NCBI GenBank assembly: GCA_027006055.1
Contig: JALTKX010000260.1
Coordinates: 1-35,613 of the forward strand
Direction of reading: 5' to 3'
DNA from: Calditrichia bacterium
GTDB taxonomy: Bacteria > Calditrichota > Calditrichia > Calditrichales > J004
DNA: 35,613 nt
The notes beneath the pieces were generated by a model that was not told the origin of the DNA, did no database searches, and saw nothing but the letters and a program-made list of their open reading frames with translations. Position 1 is the first letter of the stretch, and the number at the start of each line of letters is the position of its first letter. The position numbers and the translations under genes are program-made. Shown in pieces: positions 8,201-15,893 of the stretch.

Positions 8201-8986
8201 TTAATCAAGTTGCTTAGCCCCGGAGGTCATAGACAGCTTTTGAATAAAGCTTTCGCTTTCACGGAGAACGACATCCTTGTCATTATCAAGAGTAAGAATA
8301 TGGAAAGAGTTTTTTAATTCCAGAAAACGCTTGTTCCTGGAAGATATGTTCTCATATACCTGCCGGCTTCCCTTAAAATCTATGGTATTGTCATGCTTGG
8401 AATGGGCGATTAAAACGGGAATATGAATATCCTGCAGATCATCCCAGACATGTTTTATCATTTTACGAAGTTCGTTTAAGGCCCTCAGGGGGATGACATC
8501 ATAGCTTATTTCTTCATTCCGGCCCTTTAGGTTTTGTATATCCGGGCCATCCTTTTTTTTCCAGCTCCCCTTAAGCGGAGAGATAAGCGGGGTTAATGAA
8601 GTGAGCCGGCTTTTAAACACCATGGCCGGCGCCAGCAATACAATACCCTCCACAAGATAGTGGGCGGCCAGGTGCAGAGCCAGGGTGCCCCCCATGGACT
8701 GCCCGATGATAAATATCCGCTTGCAATGCGCGCGCATCTCAAACAGATTTTTTTTTACGGTATCATACCAGCCCTTCCACACACACTGGTTCAATTGCCG
8801 CGCGTTCGTGCCATGTCCGTCCAGCAAAGGCACGCGCACGGTATAGCCCTGCTCTTTAAAATGTCTGAAAAACTCCACATATTGCGCGGGCGTTCCCGTA
8901 AAACCATGGAGCATAAGTATGCCTGTTTCCGACCCCGTATGTTCCAGGGGCCCCGCTCCGGGTAAAATTTCAACTGTAGTTTTCAT
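8201..8986 (-). CDS. Alpha/beta-hydrolase, carboxylesterase/monoacylglycerol lipase type
   Basis: A serine hydrolase of 261 residues without a signal peptide, so probably cytoplasmic. The oxyanion-region motif LMLHGFTGTP lies near residue 25 and the nucleophile elbow GQSMGG near residue 95. A likely acid Asp sits in AHSKHDNTID and the catalytic His in NSFHILTLD, completing the triad. The pattern matches Est30-like thermostable carboxylesterases that cleave short acyl esters or monoglycerides. Its ATG at 8986 overlaps the end of the transporter gene by 17 bases, indicating translational coupling. The natural substrate cannot be told from the sequence. Confidence 0.9.
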   Translation of the reverse strand: MKTTVEILPGAGPLEHTGSETGILMLHGFTGTPAQYVEFFRHFKEQGYTVRVPLLDGHGTNARQLNQCVWKGWYDTVKKNLFEMRAHCKRIFIIGQSMGGTLALHLAAHYLVEGIVLLAPAMVFKSRLTSLTPLISPLKGSWKKKDGPDIQNLKGRNEEISYDVIPLRALNELRKMIKHVWDDLQDIHIPVLIAHSKHDNTIDFKGSRQVYENISSRNKRFLELKNSFHILTLDNDKDVVLRESESFIQKLSMTSGAKQLD

Positions 8987-11042
8987 ACAACTCTCTTATT
9001 CCATCCGGATAGCCGATCACGGTCAGCGTATCCCCTTCCATCAGTTCCACGTCCCCCTTGGGTACCACAATATCGTTACGCCGGTGAATAATGGCAATCA
9101 AACACCCTTCCGGCAACTCTGTCTCTTTTATTTTTTGTCCTACAAACCGTCCGGTTTTCTTTTTTCGGCTAAGCTTAAGCCGGATGTAACGGTCATCGCG
9201 TAACAACAGCTCTTTCAGGTCCTGCTCATTGGCTGCTTTTTTCCAGCCGTCCATAAAATGCGGATTATCCACATGGCTCGCTATTTGGGCCAATATGCGT
9301 AAATGCTGACCGGGGTTATCTTCCGGGCTGATCAAAAAGAAAAAGGCCTGAATTTTATAAGTATGGGTGGACGTGGCGGACATATCCGGGTCCAGGTTGA
9401 CCACAACGCCTTTTTTAGAACGGACTATGACCAGTTCGGAGTGGGTAATATCCGGCAGGCGCAGGTGCGGCAGGGCCGCCCCCCTGGAAACGGGCGTGGC
9501 GCCGATAAGCGTGCCGTCCAAAAACTGCCGGGCCAGTTGATCGCGATTCTGACCCAAAATACGGGCCAATCGCTTGGCGGCAATATCAACCACCTCGTTA
9601 AAGCTCATTTCCTCCGCGACATCCACAACCTCGGCGCTGGCAATAACCGCGTCAAAGGGGTCCGTATCCCGCAAGCCCTTTTCCTTAAGTATGCCGCGCA
9701 GTTCCGTATCCAGGCCTTCAAAGCGGTTTTCCCCCAAACGGGCAAAAAGGTGGTAAATGGCCCCGTCGCGCACCACCCTGCCCCGGGCATAATAAAGGTA
9801 CCAGGCGATACCCACCACAAAAAACATAATGGTGAACAGAGCGGACAGCCAGCCCATTTCTATGATAAGCCATACCGGCGCCACGATGCCAAAAATCTGC
9901 ATCCAGGGATACCATGGCGACTTAAAGCCGGGATCGTAGGACTCTATTCTGCTCTCGCGCATCACAATAACCGCCAGGGAGTTTAAGGCAAACAAGGTTA
10001 ATTGAAAGGCGCCGGCCAATTTGGCAATACGTGTGGGGTCCAGCGCCGTTAGGATAAAAACAACAATGCCTACCGTTGCAATAATAGCATACACTGGGGT
10101 CTGGGTCTTTGTCAGTTTTCTAAAGAAAGATGGCAATAAATGATCGCGACTCATGGCCAGCGGATAGCGGGAAGCACTCATAATGCCTGCATTGGCCACG
10201 GAAAGAAAGGCAAACACCGCCGCGCCCGTCATTAACAGGCTGCCCCACTCCCCCATAAAAAATTTTGCCGCCGTGGCCACGGGCGTCAGATTGTTACGAA
10301 AGACTCCGGCCGGGATGACGGCAATCATAACCAGGTTTCCCAGAACATAAACGACCAATGCCGTTCCCAGGGCTAAAAACATGGCCCGGGGAATATTTTT
10401 TTCCGGCTTCCTTACCTCTTCCGAAATGGACGCCACCTTGGAGAGCCCCACATAACTGACATAAACCAGGCCCGCCGTACTAAAAACGGACGGCCATTCT
10501 GTACCCACAAAGGATATATTAGAAACATCCACCTGAACAATGCCGCTGCCGGTGAACCACAACAGAAGAAGCAGAAGAAGAAAAACAAAGACATTTTGTA
10601 TGCCACTGGTTTTTTTTGCTCCGGACAAATTTAACAGTCCAAAAAGGATGGCGAAGCCTATGGACAGGGGGAGGATGGGAATATTTGGAAAAAAGATACC
10701 AAGATAGGCCCCGATGCCGACCAGGGCAAAAGAGGTTTTAAGCATCAGAACAATCCAGGTTCCCAGACCTCCGATAGAGCCCATCATGGGCCCCATGCTG
10801 CGATCCAGGAAAAAATAGACGCCGCCCGCGCGGGGCATGGCCGTGGAAAGTTCCGTTTTGCTGAAAATAGACGGTATAACGGGAATGGCCGCAATCAGAT
10901 AACTTAGAATCATCGCCGGTCCGGCCTTATCAAAAGCTATTCCGGGGAGTAAAAAGAAACCGGACGCTATGGTGGAGCCGGTGGCAATGGCATATATGCT
11001 AAACAGGTTCAGCTCTTTTTTGAGGGTAACGATTTTTGCCAA
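8970..11042 (-). CDS. APC-superfamily permease fused to EIIA-like and RCK_C (TrkA_C) domains
   Basis: Residues ~10-430 form an APC-type amino-acid/polyamine permease with about 12 hydrophobic segments, including the glycine-rich TM1 (TGSTIASGFFLLPG) and the loop SKVASISEEVRKPEKNIPRA typical of the family. Residues ~460-615 resemble a fructose-type PTS EIIA domain, with a His526 in AALPHLRLP where EIIA carries its phospho-histidine. Residues ~620-690 form an RCK_C domain (GCLIAIIHRRNDIVVPKGD, GDTLTVIGYPDG), a ligand-sensing module found in K+ channels and transporters. The start codon is TTG at 11042 with AAAGG upstream. The transported solute is unknown. It follows murQ by 15 bases and overlaps the esterase gene. 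Confidence 0.88.
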   Translation of the reverse strand: MAKIVTLKKELNLFSIYAIATGSTIASGFFLLPGIAFDKAGPAMILSYLIAAIPVIPSIFSKTELSTAMPRAGGVYFFLDRSMGPMMGSIGGLGTWIVLMLKTSFALVGIGAYLGIFFPNIPILPLSIGFAILFGLLNLSGAKKTSGIQNVFVFLLLLLLLWFTGSGIVQVDVSNISFVGTEWPSVFSTAGLVYVSYVGLSKVASISEEVRKPEKNIPRAMFLALGTALVVYVLGNLVMIAVIPAGVFRNNLTPVATAAKFFMGEWGSLLMTGAAVFAFLSVANAGIMSASRYPLAMSRDHLLPSFFRKLTKTQTPVYAIIATVGIVVFILTALDPTRIAKLAGAFQLTLFALNSLAVIVMRESRIESYDPGFKSPWYPWMQIFGIVAPVWLIIEMGWLSALFTIMFFVVGIAWYLYYARGRVVRDGAIYHLFARLGENRFEGLDTELRGILKEKGLRDTDPFDAVIASAEVVDVAEEMSFNEVVDIAAKRLARILGQNRDQLARQFLDGTLIGATPVSRGAALPHLRLPDITHSELVIVRSKKGVVVNLDPDMSATSTHTYKIQAFFFLISPEDNPGQHLRILAQIASHVDNPHFMDGWKKAANEQDLKELLLRDDRYIRLKLSRKKKTGRFVGQKIKETELPEGCLIAIIHRRNDIVVPKGDVELMEGDTLTVIGYPDGIRELYENYS

Positions 11043-11057
11043 AAGTAACCTTTCGCG

Positions 11058-11978
11058 CTATTCCGATTGAAAATCCAAAATGGCCTTTTTTAACAACCCT
11101 TCATTTTTCTCGATATACTTTTTGGCTATATCGGCTGTTTGCCCTGTTTTTGCCATAAAAATAGCCGTTTTTACATGTCCGTTTGCTTCGTCTAAATACC
11201 GGGCCGCTTCATCATAATCCACGCCGGTGGCCGACATGATGATTTTCTTCGACCGTTCCACAAGCTTAACATTGTTCAACTGCAGGTCGATCATCATATT
11301 TTCATATACCTTACCCAACTGGATCATGGAGGCGGTGGTAAGCATATTCAAAACCATCTTCTGGGCAGAACCCGCCTTCAGGCGGGTGGAACCCATAACC
11401 ACTTCCGGGCCGGGTACCGGACAAATAGCCACATCCACTTCAAACTGTAACTGTTCCCGGGGGTTACATACAACCGCCAGTGTTTTGGCGCCGCGCTTTT
11501 TGGCTTCTTCAATGGCGCCAAGGACATACGGCGTGCGCTTGCTGGCCGCGATGCCACACAAAACATCTTTTTCATTCAAATCTATGGAGGCCACATCTTT
11601 GGCCCCGTTTTCAGGGAAATCCTCAAAACCCTCCACCGCCTGATACAGAGCCTCTATGCCGCCGGCAATCAACCCGACAACCATGCCGTTCGGCACACCG
11701 AAAGTCGGGGGACATTCCGCCGCATCCAAAACCCCCAGCCTGCCGGATGTCCCGGCCCCGGCGTACACAAGCCTTCCGCCGTTTTTAAAGGCATGGGCTA
11801 TTATTTTAACCGCTTCCGCGATATAGGGTATTTCCTTTTCAACCGCGGGAGCCACCTTTTGATCTTCCCTGTTCATCAAAACCAGCATCTCTTTCACGGG
11901 CAATATGTCAATATCGGTTGTCAGCGGATTTCTACTTTCCGTTACCAGCGAGGCCAATTCATCAAATACCGTCTTCAT
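11058..11978 (-). CDS. murQ: N-acetylmuramic acid 6-phosphate etherase
   Basis: MurQ cleaves the lactyl ether of MurNAc 6-phosphate to GlcNAc 6-phosphate and D-lactate in cell-wall recycling. The 306-residue length matches the family. The SIS domain carries the signature RLVYAGAGTSGRLGVLDAAE at residues 69-88, with Glu88 in the position of the catalytic acid. The second motif, GPEVVMGSTRLKAGSAQKM, is also present. The ATG at 11978 overlaps the end of rsmG by 17 bases, and an AAAAAGG sequence precedes it. No murP, anmK or nagZ is adjacent, so the recycling partners lie elsewhere. The regulatory protein GKRP and GckR-like SIS proteins are distant relatives but lack this full signature. Confidence 0.96.
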   Translation of the reverse strand: MKTVFDELASLVTESRNPLTTDIDILPVKEMLVLMNREDQKVAPAVEKEIPYIAEAVKIIAHAFKNGGRLVYAGAGTSGRLGVLDAAECPPTFGVPNGMVVGLIAGGIEALYQAVEGFEDFPENGAKDVASIDLNEKDVLCGIAASKRTPYVLGAIEEAKKRGAKTLAVVCNPREQLQFEVDVAICPVPGPEVVMGSTRLKAGSAQKMVLNMLTTASMIQLGKVYENMMIDLQLNNVKLVERSKKIIMSATGVDYDEAARYLDEANGHVKTAIFMAKTGQTADIAKKYIEKNEGLLKKAILDFQSE

Positions 11979-12633
11979 CCTTTTTCCCTATAATTAAATA
12001 TTTTCTATGCGCCAAATAATCTCCCAGGGCAAGCCACGCATCCCCGGGCTCTACAACACGTAAAGCATGGCCGGAAAGGCCTACCATCTCCCGTTCATAA
12101 TCCCGACCCTTTATAACATGCAGCTGCCCCCCATCCCTTAACAAAGGAAACGCATACCGCACCAACAGGGGCAGCGCGGCCAGGGCCCGGGCCGTAACAA
12201 TATCAAAACTTTTAAAAAAGCGGGGCTCCAGCCGCTCAATCCGTTCATTTACCACAGTATAGGAAAGAGAAAGCTCTTCTTTAACTTTTTTTAAAAACAA
12301 GGTTTTCTTTCTAACACTCTCCAACAGAACAATATCATTTTCAGGAAAAACAATAGAAAGAATAACACCGGGCAACCCCCCGCCCGTACCCATATCCACC
12401 AGTCGCGCCCGCGGCGGAAAGAGCGTCAAAAGGTTTTTCACATAAAAAAAACACTCCAAAAAATGCCTTCTCACCAGATTGCCTCTATCCGCGGCGGAAA
12501 CCAGACTCATCCTACCCGAATAGGTATACAACATCGAGGCAAAACCTTCCAACTGCAAAAATTGTTTTTCCGAAAGCCCTATTCCCTGGCTCTCAAGAAA
12601 CTCATTAAGACTTTGTAGCGAGAGCTGTTCCAC
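11962..12633 (-). CDS. rsmG: 16S rRNA m7G527 methyltransferase
   Basis: RsmG (GidB) methylates N7 of G527 in the 530 loop of 16S rRNA using S-adenosylmethionine. The 223-residue length is usual. The SAM-binding motif DMGTGGGLPG is at residues 80-89, followed by the acidic ribose-binding region LLESVRKKT and by DIVTARALAALPLL. The start codon is GTG at 12633; this matches the homologous N-terminus (helix SLQSLNEFLESQGI) and no better start exists. The first codons overlap mnmG by 29 bases, and the GTG itself lies inside a parS-like site. The mnmG-rsmG order is conserved in many bacteria; the usual following parA-parB pair is replaced here by murQ. Confidence 0.96.
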   Translation of the reverse strand: MEQLSLQSLNEFLESQGIGLSEKQFLQLEGFASMLYTYSGRMSLVSAADRGNLVRRHFLECFFYVKNLLTLFPPRARLVDMGTGGGLPGVILSIVFPENDIVLLESVRKKTLFLKKVKEELSLSYTVVNERIERLEPRFFKSFDIVTARALAALPLLVRYAFPLLRDGGQLHVIKGRDYEREMVGLSGHALRVVEPGDAWLALGDYLAHRKYLIIGKKDEDGI

Positions 12634-14494
12634 GTGAAACGCCCGTCTTTTTAAACTTGTCTATATAGATCATCAATACGGAGATATCCGAAGGCGTGAC
12701 TCCGCTTATGCGCGATGCCTGTCCCAGACTTCGCGGCTTTAAAAGCGAGAGCTTCTCCCGGGCCTCGGCAGATAAAGCCTCGATTTTTTCATACTCAAGC
12801 TCCGCCGGTATCGTAAGGGATTCCGTCTTTAAAAACTTCTCCATCAGCGCCGCCTGCCGCTCCAGATAGCCGGCATACTTTACACCGAATTCAACATCCA
12901 GAATGGCGCTATCCATATAGTCTGCCGTATTAACCAGAGACAACAACCCCTTTAATGATACCTCGGGGCGCTTTAGCAGTTTTTCAACAGAATGGTTTTG
13001 TTTTACCGGCGTTGACAGCCCCCCATATAAGCGATTAAAATCTTCCATGGATACTTTTCGACCAAGAACATCTTTTTTCAAAGCTTCGATTTGTTCCCGG
13101 CGGCGGATCATTTTCTCATAAGCCTTTTCATCAACAATACCCAGGGAACGCGCCTCATCCATTAACCTCAGGTCGGCATTATCCTGCCGCAACAACAAGC
13201 GGAACTCAGCCCTGGAGGTAAACATTCTATACGGTTCCTCATGAATCTTGTTTATAAGGTCATCGATCAGAACACCGATATAAGCCTGTGATCTTTTTAA
13301 TACAAACGCTTCCCTGCCGGTAAGTTTAAGAGCGGCGTTTATGCCGGCCATCAGACCCTGGGCCGCCGCCTCTTCATAACCCGAAGTGCCGTTTATTTGA
13401 CCCGCAAAATAAAGATTGGCCACCGGCTTTGTTTCAAGGCTTGCCTTCAATTGATCCGGAGGAAAAAAATCATACTCCACGGCATACCCCAGGCGCACTA
13501 TCCTACACTTTTCCAACCCCCTGACCGTGCGAATGGCCCTTTCCTGAATTTCCGCGGGAAGGCTGGTGGAAAAACCATTAACATACACTTCCCGGTTGTG
13601 ATACCCTTCCGGTTCAAGAAAAAGCTGGTGGCGGTTCTTATCGGCAAAACGGTCTATTTTATCTTCAATGGAAGGACAATACCTTGGGCCCACGCCTTTT
13701 ATACGCCCGGTAAACATCGGCGAGGCATCAAACCCCTGGCGCAGAATATCATGGGTCTGCTCATTGGTGTAACCTATAAAGCAGCTGATCTGCCTTCTGT
13801 CGATTTTATCTGTGGAAAAAGAAAAAGGTTGCGGCTTTTCATCCGGCTTTTGTTCTTCCATAACAGCATAGTCGATATAATCGCGGTGTATTCTTGGCGG
13901 GGTTCCTGTTTTCAATCTCCCCGTTCTGAACCCAAGGGCGGATAAGGTTTCACTCAACCCCTTGGCAGGCAAGTCGCCGGCCCGACCCGCGGCCAGGTGA
14001 TTTAAACCGACATGAATGATGCCGTTTAAAAAAGTGCCCGCTGTTAAAATTACGGCCCTTGCAAAAATCCGGCTTCCACAAGAAAGTACAACGCCCTCAA
14101 CCCGGTCGGAAGCTGTTATAATATCATTAACCCGCCCCTCAATAAGTTCCAGGTTTTTCAACCTGTTTAAATACCCCTGGGCCACCCGGGCATAATAGGG
14201 ACGGTCCGCCTGGGCCCTTGGCGATTGAACAGCCGACCCCTTGGAGGTGTTAAGCATTTTAAAATGAATACCGCTGTCATCGATAATCTTACCCATCAGG
14301 CCGCCGAGGGCGTCCACTTCCCTGACAAGCTGCCCTTTTGCCAGACCGCCGATGGCCGGATTGCAGGACATCAAACCGATTTTTTTCCTGTCCAGGGAGA
14401 TAAGAGCCGTGGACATACCCATCCTGGCGGCAATATTAGCGGCTTCAATTCCGGCATGACCGCCACCTATAACTACAATATCATACTTTTTCAT
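12605..14494 (-). CDS. mnmG: tRNA uridine 5-carboxymethylaminomethyl modification enzyme, FAD subunit
   Basis: MnmG (GidA) works with MnmE to place the cmnm5 group on the wobble uridine of certain tRNAs, using FAD, glycine or ammonia, and a folate-bound carbon. The 629-residue length is standard. The dinucleotide motif VIGGGHAG occupies residues 8-15, followed by SCNPAIGGLAKG. The region GPRYCPSIEDKI carries a conserved Cys, and INGTSGYEEAAAQG is the second FAD signature. The C-terminal helical domain ends in the RISGVTPSDISVL motif. The ATG at 14494 has no Shine-Dalgarno; the bases just upstream are instead a parS-like palindrome. mnmE lies 19 bases upstream, so both partners are made from adjacent genes. 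Confidence 0.97.
   Translation of the reverse strand: MKKYDIVVIGGGHAGIEAANIAARMGMSTALISLDRKKIGLMSCNPAIGGLAKGQLVREVDALGGLMGKIIDDSGIHFKMLNTSKGSAVQSPRAQADRPYYARVAQGYLNRLKNLELIEGRVNDIITASDRVEGVVLSCGSRIFARAVILTAGTFLNGIIHVGLNHLAAGRAGDLPAKGLSETLSALGFRTGRLKTGTPPRIHRDYIDYAVMEEQKPDEKPQPFSFSTDKIDRRQISCFIGYTNEQTHDILRQGFDASPMFTGRIKGVGPRYCPSIEDKIDRFADKNRHQLFLEPEGYHNREVYVNGFSTSLPAEIQERAIRTVRGLEKCRIVRLGYAVEYDFFPPDQLKASLETKPVANLYFAGQINGTSGYEEAAAQGLMAGINAALKLTGREAFVLKRSQAYIGVLIDDLINKIHEEPYRMFTSRAEFRLLLRQDNADLRLMDEARSLGIVDEKAYEKMIRRREQIEALKKDVLGRKVSMEDFNRLYGGLSTPVKQNHSVEKLLKRPEVSLKGLLSLVNTADYMDSAILDVEFGVKYAGYLERQAALMEKFLKTESLTIPAELEYEKIEALSAEAREKLSLLKPRSLGQASRISGVTPSDISVLMIYIDKFKKTGVSRGTALATKS
12626..12641. other. 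parS-like ParB-binding site 1
   Basis: The plus strand reads TGTTCCACGTGAAACG, which matches the parS consensus TGTTTCACGTGAAACA at 14 of 16 positions and keeps the CACGTG core. It spans the end of mnmG and the GTG start codon of rsmG. The site at 14495 reads almost the same on the opposite strand (15 of 16 bases), which makes chance unlikely. Confidence 0.8.
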
Positions 14495-14510
14495 GGTTTC
14501 ACGTGGAACA
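14495..14510. other. parS-like ParB-binding site 2
   Basis: The plus strand reads GGTTTCACGTGGAACA, matching the parS consensus at 14 of 16 positions. On the minus strand it is TGTTCCACGTGAAACC, the same as site 1 except for its last base. It touches the mnmG start codon and occupies the place where a ribosome-binding site would be expected. Confidence 0.82.
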
Positions 14511-14513
14511 CGT

Positions 14514-15884
14514 TTATTTGCCTATACAAAACTTAGAGAAAATATTATTCAAAATTTCATCGGTGGTTACGGCGCCGGTAAATGCCCCAAGCGTATCAAT
14601 AAGAGAGCGGAAGTCTATCGCTAAAAATTCCGGCCCCGTTTTCGCTTTGGTTGATTTTATGGCGCGTTCCGTTTGTTCCCTTGCCTTTTTTAAAAGATTA
14701 TAGTGCCGGATATTGGTAACGATATTTGTATGTTGATCGCTTAAAGTGTTTATCTTTCCGGCAATTTCTTTCTTCAATAAATCAATGTTTGTTTTTTTCG
14801 TTGCGGATATCTTTACCGTTGGAGTCTCCGGGAAATATTTCCCTATCTCGCTTATTGTTTCTTCTTTTACTTTTTTGTCTGTTTTATTCACCACGGCAAT
14901 AAGGTTTGTGTTAAAGTTTTTTACCAGGTTTATGATACTTATATCTTCTTCGTCGAGGGGGCGGGAACCATCAAAAATAAAAAGTATAAGATCACTTTCG
15001 CCAATGAGTCCCTTGGCACGTGAAACACCCTCTTTTTCGATTGACTCTGCCTTATCGCGAATACCCGCGGAATCTATCAGACGTACAAAGGTATCGTCTA
15101 TTATAATATCTTCGTGAATATGATCCCTGGTGGTTCCGGGGGTGGAAGATACGATAACTCTTTCCCTGTTTATAAAGGTATTCATAATGCTGGACTTACC
15201 CACATTTGGTTTTCCGAGAAGCAAAATCTGAATAAGGTCGGAAACCGATTTGCTCGATTCATAGGAGTCTATCAGCTTTATAATTTCTTTCAACACCTTT
15301 TGTAGATGCAGAACTATTTTATCGTAGGGAATAATTTCAATATCTTCTTCGGAAAAATCTATTTCCAGTTCAACCAGGGAAGCCAGGTTTATAAGTTCTT
15401 TTTTTAGTTCGTTTATTTTAACGGACAGGGAGCCGTGTAGTTGCTTTAAGGAATTTTTTACCGCCCGCCTGCTTCTGGAGGCAATAATGTCGGCAACGGC
15501 TTCCGCCTGTATTAAGTCTATTTTTGAATTTAAAAAAGCCCTTTTGGAAAATTCTCCCGGCTCGGCCAGCCGGCAACCTTTTTCCAAAAACAGACTTATT
15601 ATTTCTTCGGTTATAAAAAAATTGCCATGACAACTAATTTCAATAACATCTTCACCGGTATAGGAATGGGGCGTCCTAAAAACATAGACTATAACATCAT
15701 CTATGGTTTCATTATTTTTTTTAAGCTGCCCGTGGTAAAACCGCCCCCCTTCCGAAGAAATAATCTCTCGTGAAAAAAAACCATCCACCAGTTCAATAAC
15801 GCCATTGCCGGAAAGGCGAATCAAATTGACACTACCCCCCTGGGTCGCGCTTATGGGTGCAATTATGATATCGCTGTTATCCAT
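14514..15884 (-). CDS. mnmE: tRNA modification GTPase
   Basis: MnmE (TrmE) is the GTPase partner of MnmG in wobble-uridine modification. I chose the ATG at 15884 (456 residues) over an upstream TTG at 15890, as it starts directly with the family N-terminus (DIIIAPISA). The N-terminal folate-binding domain is followed by a helical domain and an inserted G domain: P-loop GKPNVGKSS near residue 225, switch region STPGTTRD, DSAG, and base-recognition NKTD. The C-terminus ends FCIGK, the family hallmark whose Cys is needed for modification. It lies 9 bases after yidC and 19 before mnmG. The protein is complete with all GTPase motifs intact. Confidence 0.97.
   Translation of the reverse strand: MDNSDIIIAPISATQGGSVNLIRLSGNGVIELVDGFFSREIISSEGGRFYHGQLKKNNETIDDVIVYVFRTPHSYTGEDVIEISCHGNFFITEEIISLFLEKGCRLAEPGEFSKRAFLNSKIDLIQAEAVADIIASRSRRAVKNSLKQLHGSLSVKINELKKELINLASLVELEIDFSEEDIEIIPYDKIVLHLQKVLKEIIKLIDSYESSKSVSDLIQILLLGKPNVGKSSIMNTFINRERVIVSSTPGTTRDHIHEDIIIDDTFVRLIDSAGIRDKAESIEKEGVSRAKGLIGESDLILFIFDGSRPLDEEDISIINLVKNFNTNLIAVVNKTDKKVKEETISEIGKYFPETPTVKISATKKTNIDLLKKEIAGKINTLSDQHTNIVTNIRHYNLLKKAREQTERAIKSTKAKTGPEFLAIDFRSLIDTLGAFTGAVTTDEILNNIFSKFCIGK
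15012..15027. other. Possible degenerate parS half-site inside mnmE
   Basis: The minus strand reads TGTTTCACGTGCCAAG: the first 11 bases equal the parS consensus and the other arm is degenerate (12 of 16 overall). It lies within the mnmE coding sequence, 500 bases from site 2. Weak on its own; reported because it clusters with two stronger sites. Confidence 0.35.
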
Positions 15885-15893
15885 TATCAAAAC

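Noticed and set aside
9303-9986. 227-codon plus-strand open frame
   Set aside because: Shadow of the transporter's EIIA/linker region; GC-rich codon positions in the real gene create long antisense frames.
13397-13945. 182-codon plus-strand open frame
   Set aside because: Lies wholly antisense to mnmG, whose motifs are intact across the span.
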